Source of the DNA: Chromera velia
Lineage: Eukaryota; Sar; Chromeraceae
DNA length: 30,160 nucleotides
Assembly (NCBI GenBank): GCA_018398765.1
Contig: JAHBMJ010000483.1
Span: 1-30,160, forward strand
Direction of reading: 5' to 3'
Within the stretch, counting starts at the first letter, position 1. Every line of letters begins with the position of its first letter. The notes below the pieces were generated by a model that saw only the letters and a list, made by a program, of their open reading frames with translations, was not told the DNA's origin and searched no databases. Below, piece after piece: positions 10,701 to 24,022 of this stretch. The position numbers and the translations under genes were made by a program.

Positions 10701-13700
10701 GACCACTTCAAACTAGTGAAGGGGTCTAGGGACTCGGCAGGGGAGAGAGATCAGGGCAAGGCGGGAGGGGAGCAGGAAGAGGCCGTGGAGAGACAGGGCG
10801 GCGGGGGTTCAGGTGTTGTGGAGATTGCCTGTGGAGGGGCCCACTCTGCTGCTGTGAATATGAACGGCGTGTTGTTCCTCTGGGGGTCGGGGGACAAGGG
10901 ACAACTTGGGTCGGGGGCTGCACGGCTGGAGGTGAGTGAGGAGAGAGTGGCTGTTTCTTCCCTCACGTTCTTTTCACGTGTTCCCGGCTTTGTGTGGTTG
11001 TTGCTGTTCTCTCCATCCGATCACAAGATTCCCTTCCCTCCCAAACGTTCCCTCCGTCTACACATTCCCTCCCGTGCGGGCACACACAAATGGATGGACG
11101 CCCCCCTGCATGTGCAGGATGTGAGTGCCCCCCGTCCTCTCCGGAACTTCTCCAGAGGGGTCCGCAAGGTTGCCTGTGGGGGGGAGCACACGCTCGTGGC
11201 CACAGTGTTTGGAGAGGCCTACGCCTGGGGAAGAGGCAAGGAGGGACAGCTTGGTAACGGAAACACTAGAGACAGGTGAGGAAGTGACCTAGGCATACGA
11301 ATCTGTATGCAGCAATGGCTCACATTTCTTACGAATACCGTCAGAAACGTTGCAGACAATCTACTGGACAATGGCGCGGAAGAAAGAAGGAAAGTGGAAC
11401 GAGAGAAGATACGGGATTGCACAGGGAGCAGCGAGGCAGATAAAGAGAGAAGATACGGGATTGCACAGGGAGCAGCGAGGCAGATAAAGAGAGAAGATAC
11501 GGGATTGCACAGGGAGCAGCGAGGCAGATAAAGAGAGAAGATACGGGATTGCACAGGGAGTAGCGAGGCAGATAAAGAGAGAAGATACGGGATTGTACAG
11601 GGAGCAGCGAGGCAGATAAAGAGAGAAGATACGGGATTGCACAGGGAGCAGCGAGGCAGATAAAGAGAGAAGATACGGGATTGCACAGGGAGCAGCGAGG
11701 CAGATAAAGAGAGAAGATACGGGATTGCACAGGAAGCAGCGAGGCAGATAAAGAGCATTCAAGAAGCCGTCGAATAAGTTTTTTGCTGACTTCCGTGCTG
11801 ATGGAATGAGAAAGAAAGCAGTAGAACGAGTTCTATTGATGGAGAGTGCTATTTTGTTCTTCCTCCTTCTCACATGCATGAGATGAATGAAAGACGCTGG
11901 ATGATGTGTGTCTCTTCTCTCTTCTCTTGTGTCTGCAGGTCAGAGCCCACTCCCATCGGCAGCGGTCTCGTAGGAGTGTTCGACGTCGCGTGTGGAGAAG
12001 ACTTCTCTGCCTGTCTGGTATCTCCAGAGGTGCAGACAGAGAACACCTGCCCGGCGAAGGGGATGGACGGAGGCGCGGGGGCTCTGGGCATCAAAAAGAC
12101 CCTCAGCGGTCAGTCTCCTGAGCCAAGGCAGGACAACGACATTTTCACGTATTGTCGTTGAGCTCATAGGATCAGCTGTAGAGTGGGCAAGCCGGCAGGA
12201 TTTAAAGACAGTCGTTTTTCTCCCATAAAAGGTCCTCTGTCAGAGTACCGATGATCCGATGCCCCCCCCCTTTTGTGTGCAGGGAAACTTTACACGTGGG
12301 GATCTGCAGAGCTCGGGAAGTTGGGACACGGACACGAATTCACCTCGGGGTGTCTGCTTGCTCCTCGGGAAGTGGCGGCCCTCTCGAGACTTGGGGTTAC
12401 TCAGATCTCTCTTGGTCCGTTTACCCGCCTGTCCGGTTATCTTTCTTTTGCTTTTGTATCCTCTCTTCTTTTGTTCGTAGAAAGAGTTTATGAGTATGGG
12501 GCAACTGAAGTGCATTTGATCGTTCCTTTCTGAGCAGTATCCACAGCACATAATGACGAGAACAGTGATGCGCATCCTGCATCAATGGACCGGGGCATTT
12601 AAGCGAAATCGCCCCCATGCTGACTTCCTACATGTGCGTGCTGCATTCCGATGCAAACAGGGCTGAGTCACATGACTGCCATTACCTCCAGCCATGAGCT
12701 CTACGCGTGGGGCGGAGGCTGGTATGGTCGTCTGGGTCTTGGGAGCATGCACAACGTCTTCGCACCAACAAAGGTGAGTCAATTCAGCGGGAAGCATTTC
12801 AGGACCTCCTTCACACTGTGTTTTCTCTTCTGACGAACACACGAAAGTGAGTGTCTCATTTATTTTTCCGAGTGGAAGGGGTGTGAGAAAAAAATGCAGA
12901 TTTCCAGGATGCCACACTAGACAAATCGACGGTTTGTAACCCGCTTTTCTTGTTTTGCATCCCTCCAGGTCCCCGTCGGTCCCGAGGGGGCTCTGGTGAG
13001 GCAGGTTGCTTGTTGTGCCTTCCACACAGGCGCCATCGTCTCTGAAGACGGGAGGGAGAGCGTGGGGCCTGTGTACCTCTGGGGCAAGAAGGACTGCGTG
13101 TGCTCTGTCGATCATCTGCTGGTGCCAACAAGGCTGGAGGGAGTGGAAGTGTCTGGACTGAGGTTTAGGGAGATTGCCTGTGGAGATGAACATACGTTGA
13201 TGGTGAAGGCAGGAAACCCGGTAGGTCGGTTGGTCGGTCGCTGATACCCTTGCTCACTAGTTGTCGTGTCAAGCGCCTCCTCGAAGTCTGTGAACGTCTT
13301 CGTGTGCAAAAGATGCGTGAAAGTATTCTTCATATTGTGTACGTTCTAATTTCGAGAGGAAGACATCGGTTTTTCATCTTGACTGAATTTCTGTCGATGT
13401 CAATCGACAAACAGATGTGCGTCCTGGAATTGAGAGTCGCTTTGACACATCGTGACGCCCTCCCTCACTTTGTCTGCATGGCATGCTTGGTGCTTTTGTT
13501 TGTGGGAGTCATCGAGAGGATCTATCGATCCTTCTCAAATTAATTCCTTTTGACAATTCTTCCCCTACATTGATTGATGCCTCCGCTTCTTCCCTTCCCT
13601 TCCCCTGCTGCCTGTGCCTGCATGCAGCCCCAGGTTTGGGCCTTCGGAAGCAACCAGAAGGACCAGTTGGCCCTCGGGAAGAAGGACTCGGACAGAATGA

Positions 13701-16700
13701 TGGCGACACCGTGGGTGGATAGGCCTCTTCAGGTCCAGAGCTTCAATATCACGCAGGTAGGTTTGTGACGCTATCGAAGAAGTGGGCTGACGCAAAAAAT
13801 TGTTGTTTTGGATTGAGAGTTGCAAGGATCAAATGTCGCGACCGCTAAGGCCTTCTTTACAACGTCGATGAGGGCAACGTGGCACTTGTGTGTGCTCTTG
13901 TGCACAGGCGTATGCCTATCAGCGTGTCTCGCGGTATCTCTCTGACGTTCTGTCGTTCGGGTGTTTCTCCGTTTTCTGTCTATGCGTCTGTTGGTCTCTC
14001 AGCGGGTCGGTTTCCTTACCAGCGATGGAAAGAAACCCTGGGTCTCCAGTCATCTGCGTGCGTGCTTGTCTCCTCCTACAGGTTGTCTCGAAAATTGCCA
14101 CAGGTCCCCATCACGCCCTCGCACTCATGAGAGCGTCAGTATGGAAGGGAGACATTCTGTGGCTCATTTTCCTTAATTTCTCCTTTGTAGGCGAACATTC
14201 CACTAAGAAAGCAGAAGAGAACAAGAGAAAGGACTGGATCGATTTACCTTTTGACTGCATTTTGGCTTCCTGGCTTTTCAGGTCTTCTTGGGGACGGGGG
14301 AAAGAAAACGGAAAAAAAGAGTTCACAGCATCCTTCGCAGTCCCATGTACTTCTCTCCATACGCAATGTCGACAGCCATCCCGACTCTTTCTGAGCAGCT
14401 AGTCCTGTTTCTCAAGCAATGAATAAATTCTCGAGGATTTCTATTCGGACAGTCATATCCAACGGTTGATGGACAAATACAGAAAGGTGTCTCTCTGATT
14501 GCATATGTATCTGTCTGTCTGTCTGTCTCTGCAGTCCGGTGGGAGGCGAGGTTCTCTCTTGGGGCCTCGCTGCCAACGGTCGTTTGGGTTTGGGGGAGAA
14601 GAGACGGAAGACAATTGACAGCCCAGAGACAATTCAGGCAGAGTGGAACTCGGAGAGGAAAGGTACGTCAGCCTGCATGCATGAGACGGATGAAGGTGCT
14701 GCAGAGTCAACCAAGAGACCTGAGATAGAATTGATTGTAGGAAAGGTGCAAGGTGAAGCATCGTATATATTGGTGTTCTGACTCTTCAAGCTGCCATGTC
14801 GCCCTCAAGACGCACGCCCCGTCCAATGGTTTCAAAAAAAGCAGAGGGTGCAGGTTGTGCAAACCAAAATCAAAGAAAGTCCTGCATGGGTCTTGCCTGT
14901 GTCTGCTGTCCTCTGCTGTTCCTCTGCAGAAGCGAAGGGGGCCGAGACGGGAGAGGAGAAGGTCGAGAAGAGAGGAGGAACACACGGCCTCCTGCGACTG
15001 AAAAATTTAGAGGCGACTTTGACAGCCGGGGGGGTGCTCCCGTCTTTTGGCGTCATTCAGAGTCTTCTGCAGGTTCGTTTGAGGGGCTCATACTCAGAAG
15101 TTGTGTGTGTGGGGGGNNNNNNNNNNNNNNNNNNNNNNNNNNNNNNNNNNNNNNNNNNNNGGGGGGGCTATCCCTTTGTGCCCTTAGCACATACGCAAAG
15201 AATAAAGATTCAGAGACCCTTCGGAGTACCTGGTCCAGGTTCATGTTGAGTTGTGCCGGGAAAACAGTCGCTTTTGTTTCTCCAGATTTCCTCTACGTGC
15301 ATGGTTCTCTCTGCTGATGGTCTCACTTGTGTAGTATACATGTGCCTATTCCAAGGTCATGGAGAGGCCTGACGAGGGACAGGATCTAAATGGATTTCCT
15401 GTTTCGACAAACACCTGCTGTCGCTCGGAGCCCTCATCCTGAGACACTTGCTCTCTCTGTCTCTGTCTCTGTCTCTTTGTCGGTGCAGATGGAAGGACCA
15501 GAGCACACACAAGAGAGCTTACGGTCCCTCCAGCAGGATATTGCAAAGAGCTTCAAAGGTTTGTCCGTACTTCGCTGCCTTCGAAAGAGTCCTCTTTGAC
15601 CTATTGCAAATATTGTTTCGTTCCCGTTTTTGCCCTCCTTTTCCTGACCTTACTCTCGTCTTTTTCTCCACAGTTCTTCTTCCCCGCTTCTTGGTCATCC
15701 AAAGCATTTGCAACGGTAGCTGCAGGGGAGGCTGTCAACTTTCCTTTGTCTCCTTTTCCTGCCTTGTTTCCGTCCAGCCTCGATTCGTTGTATCCCATGC
15801 CCCTCTCTGTCCCTCTCGCTGTCTCTGCCTGCAGGATTTCTGAAGTCCATCGACCAATACCAACAGACCAGTGAGGTCGAGGCAGAGCTGCGAACCAACT
15901 TTTTTCCGGGGCTCCCAATTTTTAATCCGGACGTGTTACCGACAAGTGGAACGTCAGTGAGCGACTGTCTCTCCCAACTCAAGAGAGATCTTCCCTCGTT
16001 CAGGACTGAAGAATCCAACGAGGCCCCCAGTTTCTTTGATTTACTAGTTTGGGTGGATCCACTAGCACAAAACTCGGATTCAGTGCCTCTCTCTTGTCCT
16101 TCACGCCTAGTCAGTGCTCAGAAGTGTTCTTCTTTTGCCTCTTTCTTACCTGTCGAAACAGAGAAGAAGATCATCGACATGGACTCGAAGACAATGTTTC
16201 ACTCTCTCTTTGCATCTAAACCCTGAACGGGTGCACATTTGCAGAATGAGGTCTCCCGCAGGAATTCGGAAGAATCTGACGCGCTTCAGGGTCAGTTGAG
16301 AGAGTGAGTGAGTGAGAGCACGGCATGGGCCGTCCGATAGGCCTGTTCATATACAGGAAAGAGGGTGCAATTCTTCTCTAAAGCCCAGTAAATCGATCTG
16401 AGAGTCGGAAACATCCAAAGAAGGAAGCGTGTAGGTTTCTTTGTGAAACCCGTTAGTCGGTGACATTTGGAGGCGCTCGCTCTGATCTCCTTCCTTCTTG
16501 ATCACAGTTGAAGAGTTACTTCTTCTCTGTGATGCGGACCTGCCTGCCTCTTCCCCCCTCACTATTCTAACCCATACTTGCTCTGCATGCAGCGCTGCTT
16601 TCTTGTCCCACTCTTTTGCCATCGTAATCTACTGAACCTTTCGTTCCTTCCTCGCCATCCCATCCTTTTACTTACGTTCCCCCTTTCCCCCTCTCTCTGC

Positions 16701-19700
16701 CTCCCTGTTCCTTCGTCTTAAGCTCCGTTTTTCTGGTCCCTTACCTTCTCTCTATTTTTCTCCTTTCCTAATACATGCGGAATTTTATGCGCAGGATGGG
16801 TGGTCCGCGGTTTCCGTGACAGATTCGATGGTTTCCTTGTTTGAGGCAGAAAAGCGCTTTTCCTTTCTCTCTCCAAAACTGCAAAGTTCAGAAGCTCCAT
16901 CTTTCTTGTTTGGAGTCTTCCCCACTTGACTTGCTTCTCATCGAGCGGAGTGATTTGAGTTCAGACTCATAAGTCTTTGGTACGCATAGACTCACTCACT
17001 CACTCACTCACTGTGCTTCTCGCGCGAGTGCTGCAGAAACTCCTGGAGATGCTCCACATCCAGCCTTCCTACCTGGCCAACTTGTCGAAGATCCTTCTTG
17101 AAAATGTGGACAGACAGAGGAGGGAGGCAGAGGAGGAACAGATGTTCCTAGATACAGTGGATGCCGTCAGTCTTTTCTTTTGCTTAATCAAATTGTGTTT
17201 CTGTCTCTCTAGCCATGTCTCTGTGAGTCTGTCCCTCTCTTTTGAGTCTTCTCTGTTTTGCGTTTCCCTTTCCTCTTGCTTCCACCATGAAGCCAGGATG
17301 AGATCTGTGAGAAGTTCCATCAGAAAAAGAAAGCCTCTTTTCACCTGATGTCACAGTCCCTCCAACCTGAAGCCAAAAGCCGAATTAATTCCCAAGTCGC
17401 CTCTTGTGTTGGACGACCTGGCTGCAGCCGTTCAAGTCTTTCCGTTGTGTGTTGTGCTTGTTTTGTGTCTCAATTTACCGCATAACCTCGATCTCTCTTC
17501 CATGCTTTCAGGTCTACGCCGACATTGCAAATGCCCGCATTCGGCACCTTTTCCTGGCCCTCTGCCGTCTCATGTGCACACAGGAAGTCGAGATGACTAC
17601 TGACGAGGCGGACATCTTTAGACCAGGTCTGGTTCGGACATCTGCACATTTTGCGCTTTCAGCTTTCTCTTCGGCCAGCATCTTCTGATCTTTTTGGATT
17701 TTTTTTCACTCATCCACCACCTTCCTATCCGATTTCTTCTGTTGAACCTCTTTCTACCCAGGAAGAAAACCCCATTTTGTTCGTTTTGCTCCTCTCACCC
17801 TGCAGATCGCAGCGTGTTTGCCCAAGTTTTCAGAGTCTTCGTTCAGAAAGACATCTTCTGTGGGGCCGCTGCCTGGGATCGGATGTGGTCAGTTGGGGTG
17901 TGTGCGTTTGTGTGTTTTTTCCTTCTTCGTCTCTTTATTTGTCAGGAGAATCAAGGGATCGGATGTGGTCAGTTGGGAAGGAGATGAACTGACCGCTGAA
18001 GACAGAACCTCTGATACATTCAGCACAGATTTCCGTCTTGCATATGTGCATACACATGTACATCGCTTCGGATATATTCATCCTGCTGTTCTTCGATCCT
18101 CCCCCCTGCCTACAGGCGTATGTCAACGGAGATCGACAACGAATTCCGGGACCTCTACGTAAACGTGGAGGACGGAGGGGGTGGGTTGAAGCATTTGTTT
18201 TCAGGAAAGGTTTTGTTTTGGGGTGCGGGGGCTGGAGGAAGGGTTGGATTGGTTGATAGGTTTCTTTGAGGATGATTCCGTGTGATCAACGGAGATGAGT
18301 CTGTTCACTAGGGGCCGGCTGACTTGAAGGCATGAAGGCTCCTCGGATGCCTCTGAATTTTTTCTTCTGTTTTTTCTGCTCAGGCAAACGCATGAAGAAA
18401 GAGATTCCTTAGCCCAACCCGAAGAATTTCACCTAAATGGGATGCACAATTAATGCCGGTTCTTGCATTGAACTGAATGCGCGGACCATCTGCATAGATA
18501 AAAAAATCATTCAGTAAGTGTCTTGGTACTCTTTGTGGATGCAGAGCTTTCGCCTTCTTGTTTTGCCCCTTCTGTGCATGTGCAGGTTCCCTCACCCCCA
18601 CGTACTACTGGGAGGCTGACCAGGTGGTGAACCTCGGTCTGATCATCCAGAAGTCCTTCATTCCCGCCACTGCAGACGTCAGTCAGTCAGCTGGGAATCT
18701 GTATTCTTGGCTCTCTCTCACTGACATTTTTCATTTCGGTGGACGTAGGAGGGTGCATTTCAGCTGTAGTGAACCAAACGGGTTGCCGGCTTGCTTGAAG
18801 GGTCTTTGTGTGTTGTTGCAAAAAGGAGAGAGCCCTCGTAGTGTGGGACTGTTCTAGTGACTGTCATTTTGATCTGTGCTTTGTGGAATTCTCTCACATT
18901 CAAGTGACCGTACCAAAGAGACAACCGGTCTGTCTGGATTCTCTCTTGATTTTGTTCCCCGTTGAATCGAGAATACAGCACATACAGTAATCTATGCGCT
19001 GAATGGTTTCGTGCAGGTCTGCTCGTGTGCAGCTGAGCCCTGCAAGTTCGTGGTCGACACAGCAAAGAAGCAGCTGCAGAGACGGGGAATGAAACTGGGA
19101 GACGGCGATGTCAGTGCATCGGTTGATTCTGGCTGGCCTGTGTCAATTGTTAATTCTGCCTGCAGTCTGTACGGCGTTTTCTTCCTTCTTTACTTGCTGC
19201 ATTTCTACCTGCATGGCGTTTCGCTCAATTGACTTCTGATGGGGGGAAGAAATCAGATCGGTCTCTCTCATGGTTTTCTGCAATTAAGTGGTCATGAGTC
19301 GAAGAAGAGAAAGAGGGGAGAGAGAAGGACACATCTCCGAGTTATCATACGACAACTCTGTTTGTCCCTTTTCGATGTTTGTTTTTGCTGTGCAGAGAGC
19401 AAACGACACCTCCTTTTTCCGACCTCTCATGAAATTGGTCGTCACGGTCCGTCCTCTCTTTCTTTCGTTTTCCCATTCTGCTTGATCTTTGATTCGCTTG
19501 TTTCTCTCTTGCTTGTCCTTATTTCCCTTTCCACTAGCGAAGCCTGAAAGCATTCGGTAGTTCCCTTTCTCTGTAGCCTCTCTGAGGGTGATGTCAAATT
19601 CTAAGCGCAATCCACATGCATGTGGGACGATCGATGAGCAGCCATGCGCATGTAATTCTTCGTCGTCGCCTGTCCTGTCCTCTCGGTCTCCTCTCCTGCC

Positions 19701-22700
19701 TGAGTGCCTGCCTGCCTGCCTGCAGGGTCTTCTGCTTCCCCTCGTGGAGGGTGTGGCTGACACCAGAAGGGAGGCAGCAATGAGGGCAGGCAACGGTGAG
19801 TCTTCAACCAAAAGGACATCCATCACTGCATGTGTTTGTTGGTTGCGGAGGCCGTTGGGTCCTCGAACAGTGCACACAAAGACAGTGAATGGACGTTGAC
19901 AGGGAGTCCGGAATCGTCTTTTTTTGGCTACGCTCACCCCGTCGCTTTGTTTTCAGTTCCCTATGTCTGTCTTTCTCGATGTAGAGGAAGACTATGTGAC
20001 ATTATTCACTATGTAACATGATTCATTTGGCGTCTGCATGCATGCATTTACTGCCAAGAGAGTGCACTGGATGCTGCCTCTGAATGCGAGTCGCTGCGTG
20101 ACCATTCTGTCTGCAGATGCCGACCTGGTTGTTGTGCACAACCTGAGGGGTATCTCTGGCATCCTCAGGTCCATCGCCGGGTTCCCAGAGGACCAGCTTG
20201 GCATTGGACTAGAGCCAGAGGACGGCAAGAACCCAAAACAAAGGGTGTCCGCCTCACATCTGCGCACACGGTTGAAGCAAGTCGAGGAAGTCAGTCGGTG
20301 AGGAATCTCTCCAAAACCAATCACGCATTTTACCTTCTGCGCAAAAACCTCCGCCGCGTGTCTGCTTGCAGTGTTTATGAATGCTTATGTGTCCAGAAGC
20401 GCTGACAATCTAGCTCTCTCCTGGACTTTTTGATCGATTTTTCTTACCGAAGACCTCCTCTACTCTTAAATAATTTCTTTTGTCCTCTTCCCTTCCGTTC
20501 CGTCCCCTTACCTTCCCTGACATGATCAGGACGTGAAAGACCAACTGATCCACGTCCTCCTGAAGAGCGCAGAGTCCCCAATCGACCTCGACGTGCAGGT
20601 CTGTCTGTCTGTCTGTCTGTCTGTTGGTCGGCTGCACGGTGCTTTTGTGGTTTCGATTCTGTTTATTTTTTCTGTGTCTCGTTGTTTGTTTTTCGATCTG
20701 TCCGATCGAACTCTTAATTGCCAGGATAGAAAAGGTTCGTGCGCTTCCAAACCCTCAGGAGGCTTGCTCGATGCCAGCGTCTCTCTTTCCACTGCAATGC
20801 TCTGGTCTCGTTGAATGTATGAATATTGATCGCGCGTGCAACTGTTCCCTTGTTGCTGATCGCAAGCCTGTTTCAGAAGAAGCGGCAAAATACAAGAAAC
20901 AGGACTTGCAAGGTCCACCAAGTAGCAACCATTCGGTCCATCGTTTTTCCTTCCTGCAGATGACGATCGATTTGTACGAGTTCCACTTCACCGACCAACT
21001 GACAGAGCTCTTGATAAGGGAAGAGACGCTCGCACGTCAGTCGCGTTATCTCTTTTCCACTGCTTTTTTGCCCCAGTTGGTTTTCACCCTCGTGGCTAGG
21101 CCCCCTCAGTTCTCAGACACTCATGCACCAATCAGTCGTCGTGCGGCCGAATTGAACAGGAAAGGGCCTGCAGGGAGGAATTAGTAAAAACGCGGTCGAA
21201 CTGGCTGAGTTTGTGATCAACTCTTTTTTCTTGATTGAAATGGGTGCGCTGTCCCAACAGGATGAGGATAAATGTATGTTTGGGTCACACATGAAGTGCT
21301 TGAGTTGGTGAGGGAGTCTTGCGTTTGATTGATGTGCATGGAAGCATAACATTTATTTTCTTTGCCCGACCGACCCCACAGGTCTGACGAACTTTTTGGC
21401 GAAGAACGAAGGGAAATACCAACTCTCTGCAGAGGACCCCGTGATGGAAGAGGTCAGCCTGGGCTGTGTGGTCACTCGATTGCCTGTTCGACAGTCTCTT
21501 GATTGTGGCCTATGTTGCCGTCTCCCTTGTCGCTTTGTTGCGCTTTGTCCGCCTCTTCCTTCTTTTTGAGTTTTTTTACCAATGACTCTTTCATGAATTC
21601 CTTTTCCTTTCCTGACACGTTTCGTCCGTTTTGATAACTGCTGTGTGTGCAGGTGGAATCAATCTGCGGAGGCGCTCAAGTCCCCTTCCCCCCGTCTCAG
21701 CTGAAAAACAAAACGTCAGCCTCAGTCAGACTTTTGGACCCGTCATGGAACCTACCAAAATTTGGCTCTCTCATCCCATGCGTGAACTCTCAATGCTACC
21801 TCTCTATCTACGTGCCTATTCATACTTGTTTCTGGATGTAGGTCTATCTCCCCGTCAATCTAACCCTCTCTGTGCTCGTCCGAAGAGTGGAAAGACTGAG
21901 GGAACGGAGGCTACACTAATGAGCCAGCCATGAATCGGCATGTCCACACCCACCTGCCCATACAGGTATTTGGATTTGCCTGCATTGAAAGACTTCATTG
22001 AAAAATTCTTCATTTGCTCTCTCTCTCTCTCTCTCTCTCTCGACCCCGGAATCTGCAGATGGGTGCGGAACGTCCAGAAGTTTTTCATCGACCACCGGTT
22101 TCTTCTCAGGTGCGCTTCTTCTCTTTGTTGCCCTTTGTTGTTTCCTACCTACGTTCGTGTCTTTCTGCGTGTGTCCAGTTCATCTGAATCGATTCAACTC
22201 GTTTGTGCGCGAGTGGTCTTGGATTCATGTTCTTCCTTCCTGACTTTGAACCGAGGTACAAAGTCTTTTTGTTGTGCCTGCTTGCTTCTGCTTTTTTGCA
22301 GGAAGGAGAATTTGGTGTTCTGCCGGTACTCCCTCGCACCTGTCCCTCAGAGACTCGCACCCAGACAGAGAGCCTTTGGACAGGTCTGCAAAAAGCGGAA
22401 TGAAACGAGAAGAAAGAACAATGTTTTTGTTTTCTCGTTTTGCATACATGGGATTTGTCTCTCAATCGTTCAGGCAACAACAGACGGGCGTGGAATTCGG
22501 GAAAGTTTCTAGGACTCCCTTGGTCTTTTTTGGTCGTACGTTTCAGAGCACAGACGTGGCGTTGTGTCCTTCCTGTGTATGCGCAACGACATTCCTGTAT
22601 ATCCTTCGTTGTTTGAAGTGTGTCATTCCTTTCATTTTTTCGTCTTACCAAAGATGAGATGAGGTCGACACGGAGCTCCTGCCGTTTCTTCGCCCTCTTT

Positions 22701-23980
22701 GATGGGTTCTCTCTCTGTCCATACTGTCTCTGCCTGCCTCCTGATTTCTCCCTGCCTGTTTGTCTGCAGGACGGAGAGCTGCTCTCTCTGATCAAGCCAT
22801 TCGAGTACGTCGACTCATTCGAGCAGAAGTTTCTCCTTCAGGAGGTGATGAGAAGAATGGAGACTAAATTGAAGTCTCGGACCTTTGCAGAATTGGCAGA
22901 GGAACTGGACAGGCTCCGGGAGGGGGAGCTGAAGAAGCAGCCTCCGGACTTCGAGGGCGCAGGAAGGGTGCAGAATGCTATCCGGACATTAGAGGACATG
23001 CGCAAGGTGGGCAGGAAGACAGGTATCTCCATAAAAACTCTCGTTTCTTACACGCTTTCGTCTCGTTAAAACACTTTGTGGCTCGGGTCGGGGTGCCCTT
23101 CAAAACCGTTTTTTATTGCCTCTCTATTGATGTCAAATCACACAGATTTGACTCAAAGCATTTTTCCCACACTTGTCGTGTTCTCATTTGTTCTCCTACT
23201 TCCACACAATTCCTGCCTGCATGCAGCACGACACCAACCCCGAGCAGCTGGCCCTCTGGATTATTCGGAACATCATGGCCAGGAAGGAGTACCTCGCCTA
23301 CCTGACACAACTGAAGGTCTGTCCGCATGCGGTGGACGTGCAATGCAGGCAGGGAGACTGTGTATGTGAATATGTGACGATGTGAGTATGAATATTCGGT
23401 ACAGAGAGGCAGAAGGAAAGTGTATCGCCTCCCTCTTGCATCTGAAGACAGGCTCTGTCTCTTGCCGTCCTGGCAACCTGGAGTCTGGGCACGTCTTTTG
23501 CTTACGCTTCTGCCTTTCATTTTATTTATGCGTATTGGACATCGCAAAATTTGGGTCCATGAGACTGCATGCGTCAACGGTTTTCACCCAGACAAGACAC
23601 ATGCGATCGGAGTCATGAATGACCTTTTGGGCAACCACGTTTCCCCCCGGCCTCCCTCCCTCCTCCCTGTGCCTGCGAGGGGTGCGGGAATGCAGTCATT
23701 CTCGAATAGGATCGAGGAGGCCAGGGCCCGTTACGAGTCCATCCGACAGGTGCAGACAGAGGAGAGGGACGCGGTGAACTTGATCAAGGAGTCCGTGGAG
23801 GCGCCCTCGGAGTCTTTTGCGTACTTTAAATTGAGAAAACTGAAGGTCTGTCGGTGGGAATTCAGGTATTTTGAGAAAGGCCTCGCGAAAAGGGAGAGGC
23901 AGGGAGAGAGGGCCGACTGAAAGGGCCATCTAGGGAAAAACGCAGAGGAGACGAGTGTTCTGCCGACCTCTGTGTCATCT

Positions 23981-24022
<42 letters not shown>

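Larger units (their letters stand above)
10800..14662 (+). other. RCC1 propeller 2 (repeats 8-14) of the large gene
   Basis: Seven more repeats lie in exons 4-12: GVLFLWGSGDKGQLG, GEAYAWGRGKEGQLG, GKLYTWGSAELGKLG, ELYAWGGGWYGRLG, PVYLWGKKD (degenerate), QVWAFGSNQKDQLALG and GEVLSWGLAANGRLG. They are preceded by motifs such as VACGGEHTLVA and IACGDEHTLMV. Counted with the first seven they make fourteen, the number expected for two complete seven-bladed propellers. Exon 4 carries a Gly/Glu-rich insert between repeats 7 and 8, which fits a linker between propellers. Confidence 0.9.
17512..22383 (+). other. RasGAP-related (IQGAP GRD-like) region of the large gene
   Basis: Exons 20-32. Exons 20-21 read RHLFLALCRLMCTQEVE, then IFRPDRSVFAQVFRVFVQKD, which resembles the RasGAP segment where an arginine finger precedes a helix of form LxxFV. 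Exons 28-30 (DLYEFHFTDQLTELL, then EDPVMEEVESICGGAQVP) match in order and spacing the end of the IQGAP GRD, where a tyrosine-containing strand, a dihistidine-like LL segment and a DP...LG..P segment occur. A canonical FLR/NPAI motif is not obvious, so catalytic activity is uncertain. Many IQGAPs bind GTPases without GAP activity. All exon junctions here keep phase. Confidence 0.6.

Noticed and set aside
11401..11755. CRISPR-like array
   Set aside because: Units are contiguous with no unique spacers, and the locus is a eukaryotic intron. It is a minisatellite.
11219..11879. Long minus-strand open frames rich in LYLPRCSLCNPVSS-type repeats
   Set aside because: They are antisense readings of the 44-bp intronic minisatellite. 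Two or three frames are open at once because 44 is not divisible by 3.
14796..15317. Frames spanning the N gap
   Set aside because: The gap lies in an intron. Exon 13 ends at a gttcgt donor before it, and the residues beyond do not continue the protein.
15835..15952. Short form of exon 15 ending at a gtcagt donor at 15953
   Set aside because: Phase works with another frame of exon 16, but the peptides MRSPAGIRKNL and the long frame after 16795 then lack a good phase-0 donor. The longer exon gives a consistent chain to exon 18.
21966..22058. Exon reading through the CT tract (YLDLPALKDFIEK then a Leu/Ser string)
   Set aside because: The segment has no usable donor, and exon 30 joins exon 31 at 22059 in phase without it. 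The CT run is an intronic pyrimidine tract.
22145..22795. 216-codon minus-strand frame
   Set aside because: Antisense to exons and introns of the large gene; composition is Arg/Ser/Lys-rich without any recognisable motif.
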